Positions 44,259-52,338 of a stretch of DNA of 64,000 bases are shown one piece after another. Origin of the DNA: Bradyrhizobium canariense. Its GTDB lineage: Bacteria; Pseudomonadota; Alphaproteobacteria; Rhizobiales; Xanthobacteraceae. The first letter of the stretch is position 1, and the number at the start of each line of letters is the position of its first letter. The translations under genes were made by a program, and so were the position numbers. A model generated the notes under the pieces. That model did no database searches, was not told where the DNA came from, and worked only from the letters and a program-made list of their open reading frames with translations. The stretch spans positions 3,162,001-3,226,000 of the forward strand of contig NZ_LT629750.1 of the NCBI RefSeq assembly GCF_900105125.1, given 5' to 3'.

Positions 44259-44537
44259 TAAGCGGGCCGGCGCTGCCGATGCGGATCGTCCGCAGGACCG
44301 CGCCAGGCCGCCAAGAGAGCCCATTACCGCAAGATGACGGCCCATGGGCCGACAGGTGGCAGGATGGTATGTTGCGGGTGAATGAGACGATCGGCCCGGC
44401 GCACTCCGGAGGTGATCAATGCGCCGGGCCGGCTGCCCCTGCCCCTGCCCCGCTCTGATCGAAGCGAGCAGCGTGCCGAATTTTCAACGGCGATTTTTAT
44501 TTCGGGACCGGTGTCCACATACTCACACGTTTGGGAG

Positions 44538-44720
44538 TCACTTTGGCGCTGCTGGCTTGCTGGGCCAGTAATCCGATTTGGTCAAAATCCAGTTCTTGGC
44601 TTCTGCTTCGGTCGCGAAGTCTCCGACGTGAGAGTCCGGACCATTTCCTGTCACGACCGATACGAACCAGCGACCGCTTTTTGTCATTTGGGGTTCAAAT
44701 TGGGGGAGCGTCTTACTCAT
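44538..44720 (-). CDS. Small alpha/beta hypothetical protein
   Basis: This 60-residue protein reads FEPQMTKSGRWFVSVVTGNG, FATEAEAKNWILTKSDYWP. The layout (two strands, then a helix starting with EAEAxxW) is shared with the protein at 22509. It overlaps the gene at 44713 by 8 bases, so the two are coupled. Confidence 0.62.
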   Translation of the reverse strand: MSKTLPQFEPQMTKSGRWFVSVVTGNGPDSHVGDFATEAEAKNWILTKSDYWPSKPAAPK

Positions 44721-44958
44721 TGGCGGGGCATGGCCGGCTTCGTCTCGCTTTGGATTTGCGCCTGTTTATCTCCAGCAGCACCAAGAATACGAGGGGCGCG
44801 AAGAAGGTTGCTGCCACTATGACCATTAGCCCCAAGTGCTGATTAAGCCACGCGTATCGATTTTCGATGAGAACCCAAATGCAGGCTGTGGGGAAGCCTA
44901 ATCCGACCCATATTGCAGCGACAATGTTCCGGATGTGGATGGCGCGTCGGTTGTCCAT
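44713..44958 (-). CDS. Two-helix membrane protein
   Basis: This 81-residue protein has two helices (NIVAAIWVGLGFPTACIWVLI and GLMVIVAATFFAPLVFLVLL) and a basic end. It is followed with an 8-base overlap by the gene at 44538. Function unknown. Confidence 0.6.
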   Translation of the reverse strand: MDNRRAIHIRNIVAAIWVGLGFPTACIWVLIENRYAWLNQHLGLMVIVAATFFAPLVFLVLLEINRRKSKARRSRPCPANE

Positions 44959-45033
44959 ACCCGAAAGATGCGCTTCTGAGGTGGCGTCTCCAGGGCGATT
45001 TATCTGCCAGAATTAAACTGAGCCACTCCCCGC

Positions 45034-45189
45034 CTATGCCCGGCTTTTCGCGGCCTTCCACGCCACTCGTTTACGCTCAACCCCATCGGCGAGCCGCCTC
45101 CGGTCGCCGTTGTCACAGAGCCGCGCGTAGGTCGAGAGGCGAATGACCCCGTAGCGGACTTCGCGCCCGCTTCATTCAAAATTGAGCAT
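45034..45189 (-). pseudogene. Orphan microprotein with in-frame TGA
   Basis: The frame MLNFE, TGA, then SGREVRYGVIRLSTYARLCDN, GDRRRLADGVERKRVAW, AAKSRA and stop has strong coding character after the TGA. Without a start after the TGA the second part cannot be made. It may be a broken gene or an error. Confidence 0.4.
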
Positions 45190-45291
45190 TCGGCGCATTA
45201 AGGGTTGGCCCTTACAACCTAGTGACGTTTTGGCGGCAAGACCATGGAGATGACCGAACCCTATGGCGATCTGTAACCGAAGGCCTTACTT

Positions 45292-46509
45292 CTACTTGAA
45301 TTCGGGAAACGCACTTTCGAGCACATCGCCGATTGGCTGCCATGTACGGCCATCGAACTGAACCAGCCGCACCTGCTTGATCGGCCGGAAATCTCCGAGT
45401 CTTGTGCTAATCGTGATGCCCGGCAACAATACGGATCCCTGGTATTCGTTGAGCCCTGCTGCCTGCCGCATGACGTTCTCCCGGGAAAGGTCGTCGCCGC
45501 ACTGCTTCAGCACCTGGATAAGCGTCTCTGCGGCCGCGTAGCCGTAAAGAGCAGCGCTGTCGTCCTTGTCACCGTCCGGATAGTATCTTTCGATAAACGA
45601 TGGCCAGTCCTTGATCGCCGGATCATCCTTCCACGCCGGATCGTTCACATCTTTTAAGAACGAGGCTGAGATCACGCCCACGGAATTCTCCACCCCGGCC
45701 GGTCTCAGCGCAGTGGCAATTGAAGCGGCCATATCGTTCAGAATAAAGACCGGATGCCAATTGAGATCAGCCGCTATTCGGATCACCCGGGCCGCGTTGG
45801 TGGGCACACCGGCAAAAACAAAGATATCAGCGCCTGATCGCCTCAGGATGGAGACGTGCGTATCGAGATGCTCATCTGAAATCCCGTACGCAACATCGAC
45901 GATGATCATCCGGGTGAGGTCGCCGAGTCCTTCTTCCAATCCTCTGAACAGATCGCGACCGAATTGATCGTTTTGCCAGAGGACCACGATCTTGCGGTTG
46001 GGATAGAGCGCCTGAATGTAATTGGCATAGATGCGCCCCTCCGATCGAAACGATGGCTGCCAACCCATGGCCCAGTGAAACGCCTTTGGATTGCTCCATT
46101 CCTCGTCGCCGGAAGCAACGAAGAGCTGAGGAATCTGTCTTTCGTCGAGGAATTTTCGGACGGCGATATTGCCGGGCGTCCCGAACGACCCAAACATTAG
46201 CAATACGTCGTCTCGCTCAACAAGCCCGCGCGTCAGATCGAGCGCCGCAGACGGATCGGAGTGATCGTCGTAGGAAATGAAACGCACCTTGCGACCATTG
46301 ATTCCGCCGTGTTCGTTGATCCTGGCGAAATACGCAGCTTCGGCTTTTCCGATTGCGCCGAAGGCGGCCAATGCTCCCGTATAAGGCATAAGGTTGCCAA
46401 CACGGATTTCGGTATCGGTCACACCTTGCTCACGAGGTCGGTCAGAGATCGCGCTCAAGGAGGTCAGGGCAGCCACGATTGCGAATAACGTTCGGCCTAA
46501 CACGCGCAT
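45292..46509 (-). CDS. ABC transporter substrate-binding protein (LivJ-like)
   Basis: This 405-residue periplasmic protein has a signal peptide (LFAIVAALTSLSAI), then VTDTEIRVGNLMPYTGALAAFG, the usual start of Peripla_BP_6 proteins for branched-chain amino acids or other organic acids. VRFISYDDHSDPSAALDLTR and VVLWQNDQFGRD mark the two lobes. No permease or ATPase genes are next to it, so it works as an orphan binding protein. The frame is intact. Confidence 0.85.
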   Translation of the reverse strand: MRVLGRTLFAIVAALTSLSAISDRPREQGVTDTEIRVGNLMPYTGALAAFGAIGKAEAAYFARINEHGGINGRKVRFISYDDHSDPSAALDLTRGLVERDDVLLMFGSFGTPGNIAVRKFLDERQIPQLFVASGDEEWSNPKAFHWAMGWQPSFRSEGRIYANYIQALYPNRKIVVLWQNDQFGRDLFRGLEEGLGDLTRMIIVDVAYGISDEHLDTHVSILRRSGADIFVFAGVPTNAARVIRIAADLNWHPVFILNDMAASIATALRPAGVENSVGVISASFLKDVNDPAWKDDPAIKDWPSFIERYYPDGDKDDSAALYGYAAAETLIQVLKQCGDDLSRENVMRQAAGLNEYQGSVLLPGITISTRLGDFRPIKQVRLVQFDGRTWQPIGDVLESAFPEFK

Positions 46510-46655
46510 CTTTGTTGCTCAACGCGCCCCAACACAGAGTTTGGGCGCTCCCTCGTTCTAGATCAAGCGGCGCAACGTGGAACCGCCGGGAAATGCGCGG
46601 CTGAACAATAAGGTCAACATTTCGGACATGGTCCTCCAGACCGCAGACGAGATTA

Positions 46656-46751
46656 TCAAGGCTGGATATCTCTCGTTCCGAGCGAGCCGATAATCACGGC
46701 GGCGGCTTTGGTCGTGCGTTTCTGCTTCGAAGCTTGCTTGACCCGTGGCAT
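46656..46751 (-). CDS. Possible 31-residue peptide
   Basis: A perfect GGAGG 8 bases before an ATG heads a short peptide (MPRVKQASKQKRTTKAAAV, IIGSLGTRDIQP). The MPR/Lys-rich start resembles other rhizobial mini-peptides. The frame has no homolog known to me. Confidence 0.3.
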   Translation of the reverse strand: MPRVKQASKQKRTTKAAAVIIGSLGTRDIQP

Positions 46752-47024
46752 GGTCGCATCCTCCGTAAGTTCGTGTGAAATCGCTTGGCAAGCGTGCGCT
46801 CGCCGAAACCGGCGCGCAACAGTTACCTTTGCCATATGCGAAACATCTCATCGAGTTCCATTCATCTTCATGAACGAGATCGACACATAACCGCTTTTGG
46901 TTGAGCAACCCGCCATCTGCGTCCATACAGCAGGCCTGATCGGCTGGCGGCATTCTCAAAAAAGGAAAGCGAGTAAGGGCCGCCGTCGAAATGCGCCCGC
47001 CAGATGTCTCGCCTGCCCTACTAT
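46752..47024. other. Gap before the small RNA candidate
   Basis: No supported gene. A 134-codon minus frame from 46959 has mixed, non-protein-like composition. Confidence 0.4.
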
Positions 47025-47030
47025 ATAATG
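47025..47030 (+). promoter_or_regulatory. Consensus -10 box TATAAT
   Basis: A perfect TATAAT is followed by eight G residues from 47031. No good -35 (TTGACA) is visible 17 bases upstream (ATGTCT-like), so it may need an activator. It faces the strong terminator at 47179. Confidence 0.45.
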
Positions 47031-47036
47031 GGGGGG

Positions 47037-47219
47037 GTGGCGTTCACCCGGCGCGGACATCCCGACATCGGCTTGTACTAGGATGAGATATTGAGGCGCT
47101 TTGGCGGGCTTTAACAGAGAACCTTATGGCACGTAGGTCGGATGGCGCGGCGGATGTACCCGACGCCACGATCTAGAGAGGGCCGCGAGTGCCTCACAGC
47201 ACCGCGGCCCTTTTTTTTT
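47037..47219 (+). ncRNA. Candidate small RNA with strong terminator
   Basis: The stretch between a consensus -10 box and a strong intrinsic terminator has no supported protein gene. It contains only a 16-codon frame (MARRSDGAADVPDATI, from 47133). The transcript would be about 180 nt. The end is a perfect hairpin with T9. No known RNA family is recognised, so this is inferred from signals alone. Confidence 0.4.
47179..47219 (+). terminator. Strong Rho-independent terminator
   Basis: AGGGCCGCG pairs with CGCGGCCCT, with an inner GTGC/GCAC stem, followed by nine T. It stands 28 bases from the 3' end of the convergent GlsB-like gene and must serve a plus-strand transcript. Confidence 0.85.
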
Positions 47220-47247
47220 GCCCTATAGATTGCCCAGCGGCATCGGG

Positions 47248-47496
47248 TTATCTTTTAAAAAATCCGATGATCGCCAACAGGATCACAGCGCCGATGACCG
47301 CGTTGACTATTGCCGCCAAGATGCCGCCGACCAAAACAAAGCCAATCATCGGTAAAAGATAGCCTGCAATGATTGCGCCGACGATGCCGACCACGATATT
47401 GCCGATGAGCCCGAAGCCATAGCCCGTCATAATCTGGCCTGCAATCCAACCGGCAATCGCACCGACGACCAGCCAGACGATAAGAGATACAAGCAT
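47248..47496 (-). CDS. GlsB/YeaQ/YmgE family membrane protein
   Basis: This 82-residue protein is nearly all membrane: LIVWLVVGAIAGWIAGQIM, FGLIGNIVVGIVGAIIAGYLL and GFVLVGGILAAIVNAVIGAVILL. The GWIAGxIM and GNIVVGIVGA motifs are the family signature (transglycosylase-associated, stress-linked). GGAGG lies 10 bases before the ATG at 47496. It looks intact. Confidence 0.9.
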   Translation of the reverse strand: MLVSLIVWLVVGAIAGWIAGQIMTGYGFGLIGNIVVGIVGAIIAGYLLPMIGFVLVGGILAAIVNAVIGAVILLAIIGFFKR

Positions 47497-47659
47497 TTGA
47501 TACTGTCCTCCCCATTGTAGAGCGCGCCGCACGGTAGGCACGAGCGTCGCATGAATAATATTACGATGAGTCGGGGGTCGAAGTCGTATGGATAACCGCG
47601 AAAAAGACACGCGGCCACGTCACGCCGACGTTTGATCTTCCTCGCCTGCGCTCGCTCTT

Positions 47660-47770
47660 TGGCGCGGCTCCGCCTCCTTAATGGAGCACTGGCTGTCCGC
47701 AAACCTACGGCTCACAATCGCTCCGGCAAACAACTAAAATTTGCTCTGCACAGGTCGGACACATTAGCGA
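47660..47770. repeat. Imperfect direct repeat, copy 1
   Basis: This stretch (CTCC...TTAATGGAG, CTACGGCTC, AACTAAAATTTGCTCTGCACAGG) is repeated with ~70 percent identity at 50180-50280 in the same orientation. Both copies precede small genes on the minus strand. No coding frame is shared. Confidence 0.55.
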
Positions 47771-47991
47771 TGGTGTCCCCTATAGAACGGGTTCGCAACA
47801 CAATTCAGACGCCTACCCGAGGCCATGACCCGACACTCCGCCCAGCTAGCGAAGTTGCAATTGCTCAAGCCCGGAGAACTTCTCCCCTGCAAGCAGTATG
47901 GATAGCGGGTGCTGCTGATCGCGCGGGCTGGTACGGCAACAATCATTGCCAAACCGACGCCGACTAACGAAGTCGCGATTATGCGGCGCAT
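47764..47991 (-). CDS. DUF3551 exported protein
   Basis: This 75-residue protein has a signal peptide (ATSLVGVGLAMIVAVPARA) and the DUF3551 Cys pattern (YPYCLQGRSSPGLSNCNF, WAECRVMASGRRLNCVANP). GGGAGGAGG precedes the ATG at 47991. It is the third copy in this window. Confidence 0.78.
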   Translation of the reverse strand: MRRIIATSLVGVGLAMIVAVPARAISSTRYPYCLQGRSSPGLSNCNFASWAECRVMASGRRLNCVANPFYRGHHR

Positions 47992-48043
47992 TCTAACCTC
48001 CTCCCGACACGACGAGCATCACATCTTTTCGCGGTGGTCCAAT

Positions 48044-48305
48044 TCATAGGTCTTCCCCCAAGCCTTTGTACACCGGATGGCGCACCTTGCCTTCGGCGGA
48101 TTCGCCCGGTACTCGATCTCAGCCAACAACGATGGCTCGACCCAGATGCCGCGATGGGCGATGCGCGTGCTGTAGCGCTGGGTCTGCCTGATCAACGGCT
48201 TGAGCCGCGCCTGTAGCTCTTTGGCGTTTTCCTTATCGAAGCCGTGGTCAACCTTCCCGGCATAGACCAAATCGTCGCCCTTGCGCCTGCCGAGGTTCGT
48301 TCCTG
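48044..48305 (-). pseudogene. ligD: Relic of DNA ligase D C-terminus
   Basis: The minus frame reads GRRKGDDLVYAGKVDHGFD, ELQARLKPLIRQTQR, RIAHRGIWVEPSLLAEIEY, then after a frameshift SAEGKVRHPVYKGLGEDL and TGA. This is the OB-fold end of the ligase domain of LigD (about 85 residues), used in bacterial non-homologous end joining. The polymerase, nuclease and adenylation parts are absent. It is the longest of the three LigD relics here. Confidence 0.82.
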
Positions 48306-48380
48306 ACGGGCGTTCCAGTCCGGAACTTTATCTCAATCCGGAGCTTCGGACCCTATTATTTAGTTCTTTAGGAGCGCGTC

Positions 48381-48677
48381 GTGTATCGAACCGCGTTGAC
48401 GATTGCCTTTTTTCTCCTAGCGGCTTCCGCATGCGAATCCGAGTCCGGTCTCGCCTCGTATTACAGTGGTCGGGGTCACAGCGGCGAAATGACCTGCGTT
48501 CATCGCACCAGACCATTCGGAAGCATCGTAACGGTGACAGGCGCTGGCGGTTCAATAAGATGCCGGATCAATGATCGAGGTCCCTTCATTCGGGGGCGCG
48601 TCATCGACGTATCGATGAGCGCGGCTCGCGCGCTCGGCATGATGAGGTCGGGCGTCATTCGCGTTTCGGTGGAATAG
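48381..48677 (+). CDS. RlpA-like double-psi beta-barrel protein
   Basis: This 98-residue protein has a lipobox-like N-terminus (IAFFLLAASACESE) and an RlpA domain: GLASYYSGRGHSGEMTCVHRTRPFGS, IVTVTGAGGSIRCRINDRGPF and GRVIDVSMSAARALGM. The catalytic-type Asp in NDRGPF is present. RlpA proteins act on peptidoglycan, but this one lacks a SPOR domain. The GTG at 48381 follows TAGGAGCG. Confidence 0.82.
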   Translation: MYRTALTIAFFLLAASACESESGLASYYSGRGHSGEMTCVHRTRPFGSIVTVTGAGGSIRCRINDRGPFIRGRVIDVSMSAARALGMMRSGVIRVSVE

Positions 48678-48973
48678 CAAGCCCTCAAACGAAAAAGCCG
48701 GGGCCTGTGATGCCACAGGCGTACATCCGGCCCGCGACAATCAATGCGGAGATAGCACGCACTCCTTGAAGATATTATGTATTATGATGAGTAAGCCCGC
48801 CGTCAGGACGATGTTCGCTGCCCCTCCAGCGGGTCAGCCGCCGAAAAGTCCCCACATAACGATGACGTAGTAGGCAAACACCGCCACTATGACGTTAGCC
48901 GCGACGGCCGCGAACGACGATAGGTCTCACGTCGCGTCCGAGGCTGAAATTGCCACAGTGTTGCCCTGGAAGC

Positions 48974-49108
48974 TCAACGGCTCCTTAGCGCTACCGTACC
49001 GATAATTTCTATATGATCTTCACCGGACTCGCGCCACGCAGCTAAAGCGAAATAGCCTGTAAGCGTCAAACCCAGCACTATTAAGACTGCAAAAGAAAAT
49101 TGGCTCAT
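48974..49108 (-). CDS. 44-residue membrane peptide
   Basis: The product reads MSQFSFAVLIVLGLTLTGYF, ALAAWRESGEDHIEI. One helix is followed by a polar tail. Downstream on the same strand, up to 48840, is a second hydrophobic frame (VIVAVFAYYVIVMWGLFGG) without a start codon, which may be a decayed peptide. Confidence 0.5.
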   Translation of the reverse strand: MSQFSFAVLIVLGLTLTGYFALAAWRESGEDHIEIIGTVALRSR

Positions 49109-49200
49109 CTCCCTGGCTCCGGCCTCGCCCCCAAGGTGCAATCAGCTAAGAAGAGCATTTTTCGCTGAGTCGGAAAACACCACTCCGGGCTACATGGCGA

Positions 49201-49710
49201 CTACGCCGCCGCACAATCTTCCTTGCCAAAGGCACCAAGGGCGACGCGGAACAGAATTTCGATGACGGCCAGCATCAGTACGCTGACAATAAACACCAGC
49301 ACCACAACTGCACCGCGTGGTACGGGGTTGGGCTCGCTGAGGAGCGGCGGGGCGACCTGAGAGATATCGACCCAGCGCGCGTCAATGACGGATGGCTCGG
49401 CTTCTGCCCGGCGATCTGCCGGGGGTGCTCGCACGGATTCTTCTTCAGGCGACCTTGTGGGCGCATCATTAGATGATGCCATTGCCGACATCGCGTCACG
49501 CCACCTGGGTTGATCAATTTTCCGCCGAACTCCGTGGGCGACCTGATGGTTCCCGCGGCTCGGTGTCCCATCCCAACAATGATCCGGACCATGCCAGTAG
49601 ATGTAGGAACCGAACTGCTGACGCGCTTCGGCCTTGCTCATGCAGGAACTAGAAGCCGTTGATGGTGTAGTCACCATCAACATCGATACAACTATTATCG
49701 CGACTCGCAT
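49201..49710 (-). CDS. Exported protein with C-terminal membrane helix
   Basis: This 169-residue protein has a signal peptide (VAIIVVSMLMVTTPSTAS), a conserved-looking SSCMSKAEARQQFGSYIYWHG and HCWDGTPS, a polar middle and a C-terminal helix (GAVVVLVFIVSVLMLAVIEIL). It belongs to an unnamed Bradyrhizobium family with the YWHGPDHCW motif. Function unknown. Confidence 0.7.
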   Translation of the reverse strand: MRVAIIVVSMLMVTTPSTASSSCMSKAEARQQFGSYIYWHGPDHCWDGTPSRGNHQVAHGVRRKIDQPRWRDAMSAMASSNDAPTRSPEEESVRAPPADRRAEAEPSVIDARWVDISQVAPPLLSEPNPVPRGAVVVLVFIVSVLMLAVIEILFRVALGAFGKEDCAAA

Positions 49711-50014
49711 GGGGTCGCTCCCTACTCAATACACAAGATGAAAACGTAACTGTAAATAAAACGGAACTAATTAGTTACACAAATTATGGCCGAAAGACGC
49801 CGGCATTCGTTCTAATTATGGCCGCAATCTTACGGTGTACGAAAAGAGTCGGTGTTTGCGTATGACCACGTTGACGCAAGTTACCCCAGCTTCCAGCCCT
49901 TCGGGGACCGGTAGGTCGCGAGGACCGGACTCCTAGGCACACGAGGCCTCGTGCACTTCAAGTGCTTAATTCCGCTATCAGACTCCAAAACTTACGCCGT
50001 TCCTATCTAAGTCC

Positions 50015-50275
50015 TTAAAGTGGAGTCACAAAGCTCTGGGTGCTTCCGCATTTAGTCCATCCGTAAACGTGATGCACGAAGCCCGGCTTGTCAGGCTCGG
50101 TGCAGGAAAAGCGCATCTTCCAGCCGCATTTTACGCAAGCTGGGTCAATGTCCAGACCTCTTGTATCGCGCTTCGGCACGCTCCGAGCCCTCAATGGAGT
50201 GTTGGCAGCATGTAAGCTACGGCTCCGCAATCGTGGCGGCAACCAACTAGAATTTGCTCTGCACAGGTGGGACAC
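50015..50275 (-). CDS. Zinc-ribbon-like small protein, start uncertain
   Basis: Only the last 45 residues are convincing: ACVKCGWKMRFSCTEPDKPG and HHVYGWTKCGSTQSFVTPL, a two-knuckle zinc ribbon in which one Cys is replaced by Trp/Lys. The N-terminal half of the open frame is the repeat at 50180-50280 and is probably not coding. Confidence 0.45.
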   Translation of the reverse strand: MSHLCRANSSWLPPRLRSRSLHAANTPLRARSVPKRDTRGLDIDPACVKCGWKMRFSCTEPDKPGFVHHVYGWTKCGSTQSFVTPL

Positions 50276-50280
50276 CTTCC
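50180..50280. repeat. Imperfect direct repeat, copy 2
   Basis: See the copy at 47660. The best conserved part is AATTTGCTCTGCACAGG near its right end. Its function is unknown, possibly a remnant of a duplicated promoter or element. Confidence 0.55.
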
Positions 50281-50344
50281 AGGCGGACGATCAGGCGCAC
50301 CTACTTCGGCACTGCCCGCCTTCTGGTGTAACGTGATCTTCCTT

Positions 50345-50545
50345 GTCCGTTCGACGCGCAAACGATCTTGAGCTGGTCATCCCGCAGCGGATGCTGAGTG
50401 CCCTCGCTCATCCCAAGATGCCCGCATCCAGACGTCCCGCTCCTCATCGGTCGTCGGGATCACCGGCATGGCCTTGGGGTGGATCGGCTCGACCACGGCG
50501 TTCGGCTCAGTCGTCAGAAAGCCATAGACCAGATGCGGCCCCGAT
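50345..50545 (-). pseudogene. C-terminal relic of an SRAP/YedK protein
   Basis: The minus frame reads [43 protein letters not shown], the second half of SRAP, with the active-site His. A frameshift follows, then LRDDQLKIVCAS in another frame. The catalytic Cys and first half are absent. The copy at 32808 is more complete but also broken. Confidence 0.72.
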
Positions 50546-50616
50546 AGCTACGTAAACTTTGTCGTGCCATCGTAAGTTTTACCGCGCCTTAACCATGCGT
50601 AGGGCACTATCACCTA

Positions 50617-50859
50617 ATGATGACTCGCGACGATAAGAGCGCCGTGATCTTAGGCCTGCGCAAACACCACGGCCTTTTGGCGGCCTTCTTGGAGGCGACC
50701 AACAAAATCGATCATAAGCAGGTCGCCGGTGAGATGCCCAAACTCGTCAATATGGAAGCGCACACACCACCCGCATCAGAATTGCCTGAAGATGGGCATG
50801 CAAAATCCCCTGTTTCGGCCTTTGCCCTTCGGCGTGCCAACTTGGTGCAAGTTTACTGA
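50617..50859 (+). CDS. Small helical hypothetical protein
   Basis: This 80-residue protein has a well-defined start (MTRDDKSAVILGLRKHHGLLAAFLEATNK) and a polar second half. Two ATGs (50617, 50620) are possible. No family recognised. Confidence 0.45.
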   Translation: MMTRDDKSAVILGLRKHHGLLAAFLEATNKIDHKQVAGEMPKLVNMEAHTPPASELPEDGHAKSPVSAFALRRANLVQVY

Positions 50860-50911
50860 ATAAGGTGCTGGTTGAGTCTAAGCGCGGGACCCGCCGACCG
50901 ATGTCAAGAGA

Positions 50912-51025
50912 TCAGGTGGCGTCAGGCGAATTCCGCTTCTCTCGTGCCTCTTCGTGGAGTTTCTTCATCGACGTCTGCACTTCCTTCCGATCGACCTGTA
51001 TGATGCAGTGCCCTGCCGTTCTCAC
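50912..51025 (-). pseudogene. Decayed copy of the tail of the 22771 protein
   Basis: The minus frame ends TSMKKLHEEAREKRNSPDAT, matching LMKKVHEEARQKRNSPDAA of the gene at 22771. The Cys-rich N-terminus is not present. Confidence 0.6.
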
Positions 51026-51050
51026 ACCGGGCGGGGCCTTCCGACGTCAG

Positions 51051-51156
51051 TTAAACTGGCATGAAATACAGGGCCAACAAGTAGCGCACGAACAGGACGC
51101 CGAACAATGCGGCGACGATCACGATGCCCCAAAAACGCCCTGCCCCAACTCGTCAT
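51051..51156 (-). pseudogene. Single-helix membrane peptide with frameshift
   Basis: MTSWGRAF is in one frame, and WGIVIVAALFGVLFVRYLL, ALYFMPV is in the next, with the switch at a T5G4 run near 51130. One base too many is present. Joined, it would be a 34-residue membrane peptide. Confidence 0.4.
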
Positions 51157-51312
51157 CGCCTTCGCTAAAAAAATACCCACCGGGGCATCAACCGACGGTG
51201 GGTGAAGTCGTTTGTCTTGGAGACGCGGCATAGGTTTGTCGCGCTGATCAAGTTTGACATCCGATCAGAGCGGAGTAAGCCTAAATGCCACGTTCCAACT
51301 TGTTCGTAATGT

Positions 51313-51408
51313 TCACCACCGGCTATAGACGGTGGTAACCAGCAGGACCGCGAGCGCGAATGCGCCCAGCATTACTAGCACCGTCTTTTCGCGATCGCTC
51401 GAATTCAT
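51313..51408 (-). CDS. 31-residue membrane peptide
   Basis: The product reads MNSSDREKTVLVMLGAFALA, VLLVTTVYSRW. A short basic/polar start and one helix make it a typical small membrane peptide. AAAGAAAGACTT precedes the ATG. Confidence 0.45.
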   Translation of the reverse strand: MNSSDREKTVLVMLGAFALAVLLVTTVYSRW

Positions 51409-51443
51409 AAGTCTTTCTTTGGTTCGCGCGCGTCGTCAGCGTT

Positions 51444-51668
51444 TCATTCCGCCAGATCGTACAGAGTGCGTAGCTCCGTGGCGGCGAACACGATGCGCGC
51501 CAGACAGTCTGGGTGCTTTTCCTTGTCGATGAATTCGGGGAAGGCATCCCATCTACCATCGACGCGCATCACGCTAACCTGCAAATCTGCCGGGCAGACC
51601 ATCTTATCGCGGACCCGCGCCACGATCATTTGTTCAAGCTCCGAGGCGGTTTTGGTTGGCCGTGCCAT
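51444..51668 (-). CDS. Small hypothetical protein
   Basis: This 74-residue protein reads RPTKTASELEQMIVARVRD, VCPADLQVSVMRVDGRWDAF, CLARIVFAATELRTLYDLAE. It looks intact and belongs to an unnamed Bradyrhizobium family. The ATG at 51668 is used; one at 51680 is unlikely. Confidence 0.65.
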   Translation of the reverse strand: MARPTKTASELEQMIVARVRDKMVCPADLQVSVMRVDGRWDAFPEFIDKEKHPDCLARIVFAATELRTLYDLAE

Positions 51669-51792
51669 GGTGCAAAACAACGAAAAAGGGCCTGGGATCG
51701 TTCCAAGGCCCTTTACCGCCGATTGGCGCTTTGGGCTCCGGACCGGAGCCCCTCAATTGCCGCTGGCGTACATCCCGCGACCGTGATCCGTT

Positions 51793-52146
51793 TCAAGCTG
51801 TCTTGGCGAATATCGTCAGGACGCCGTCGGCGATATTGATCGCGACGACTTGCGACGAATTCAGGCCATTCGCCTTGAGCGCGGCTGCCGCCTCCGGTGT
51901 CGCGTCGATGGAACTCCGAAGTGATCGCAGATCGTCCTCGCTTGTCTGCGCGGCTACATTCTCAACCTTCGACCGCACCTCGGGCTTGAGGTCTTTGATG
52001 TTGACGACCTGTATGCTCCGGATGACCGTGGTCTGATCAGACGGGGTCTGCGCCTGCGCCTTGGGTTGCGCTCCCTGCGCTTGTGCGAAAGCAGGCGTTC
52101 CGAGGCAGAGTGCCGCAACAATGACGGATGCTGTAGAGATGCGCAT
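51793..52146 (-). CDS. Exported helical protein
   Basis: This 117-residue protein has a signal peptide (ASVIVAALCLGTPAFAQA), a Gln/Ala-rich linker and a folded part (TTVIRSIQVVNIKDLKPEV, EDDLRSLRSSIDATPEAAAALKANG). AAAAGGA is 6 bases from the ATG at 52146. Function unknown. Confidence 0.68.
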   Translation of the reverse strand: MRISTASVIVAALCLGTPAFAQAQGAQPKAQAQTPSDQTTVIRSIQVVNIKDLKPEVRSKVENVAAQTSEDDLRSLRSSIDATPEAAAALKANGLNSSQVVAINIADGVLTIFAKTA

Positions 52147-52338
52147 GGTCATTCCTTTTTTGGTTTGAAAGCTAAAAACTCCTATCCGCGAAATCCGGTC
52201 AACGTTTGATTTTCGTGTGGCCGTTCAGTGATACCAGTGCGGCTCAACTCGGAACCGGGCGAGCGAGGGGACTTTAATGAATGCGCCAGCACTAGCACAC
52301 CGTTGCGCCGAAGATGGTCTTGCGCCTAAATTGGGCTC

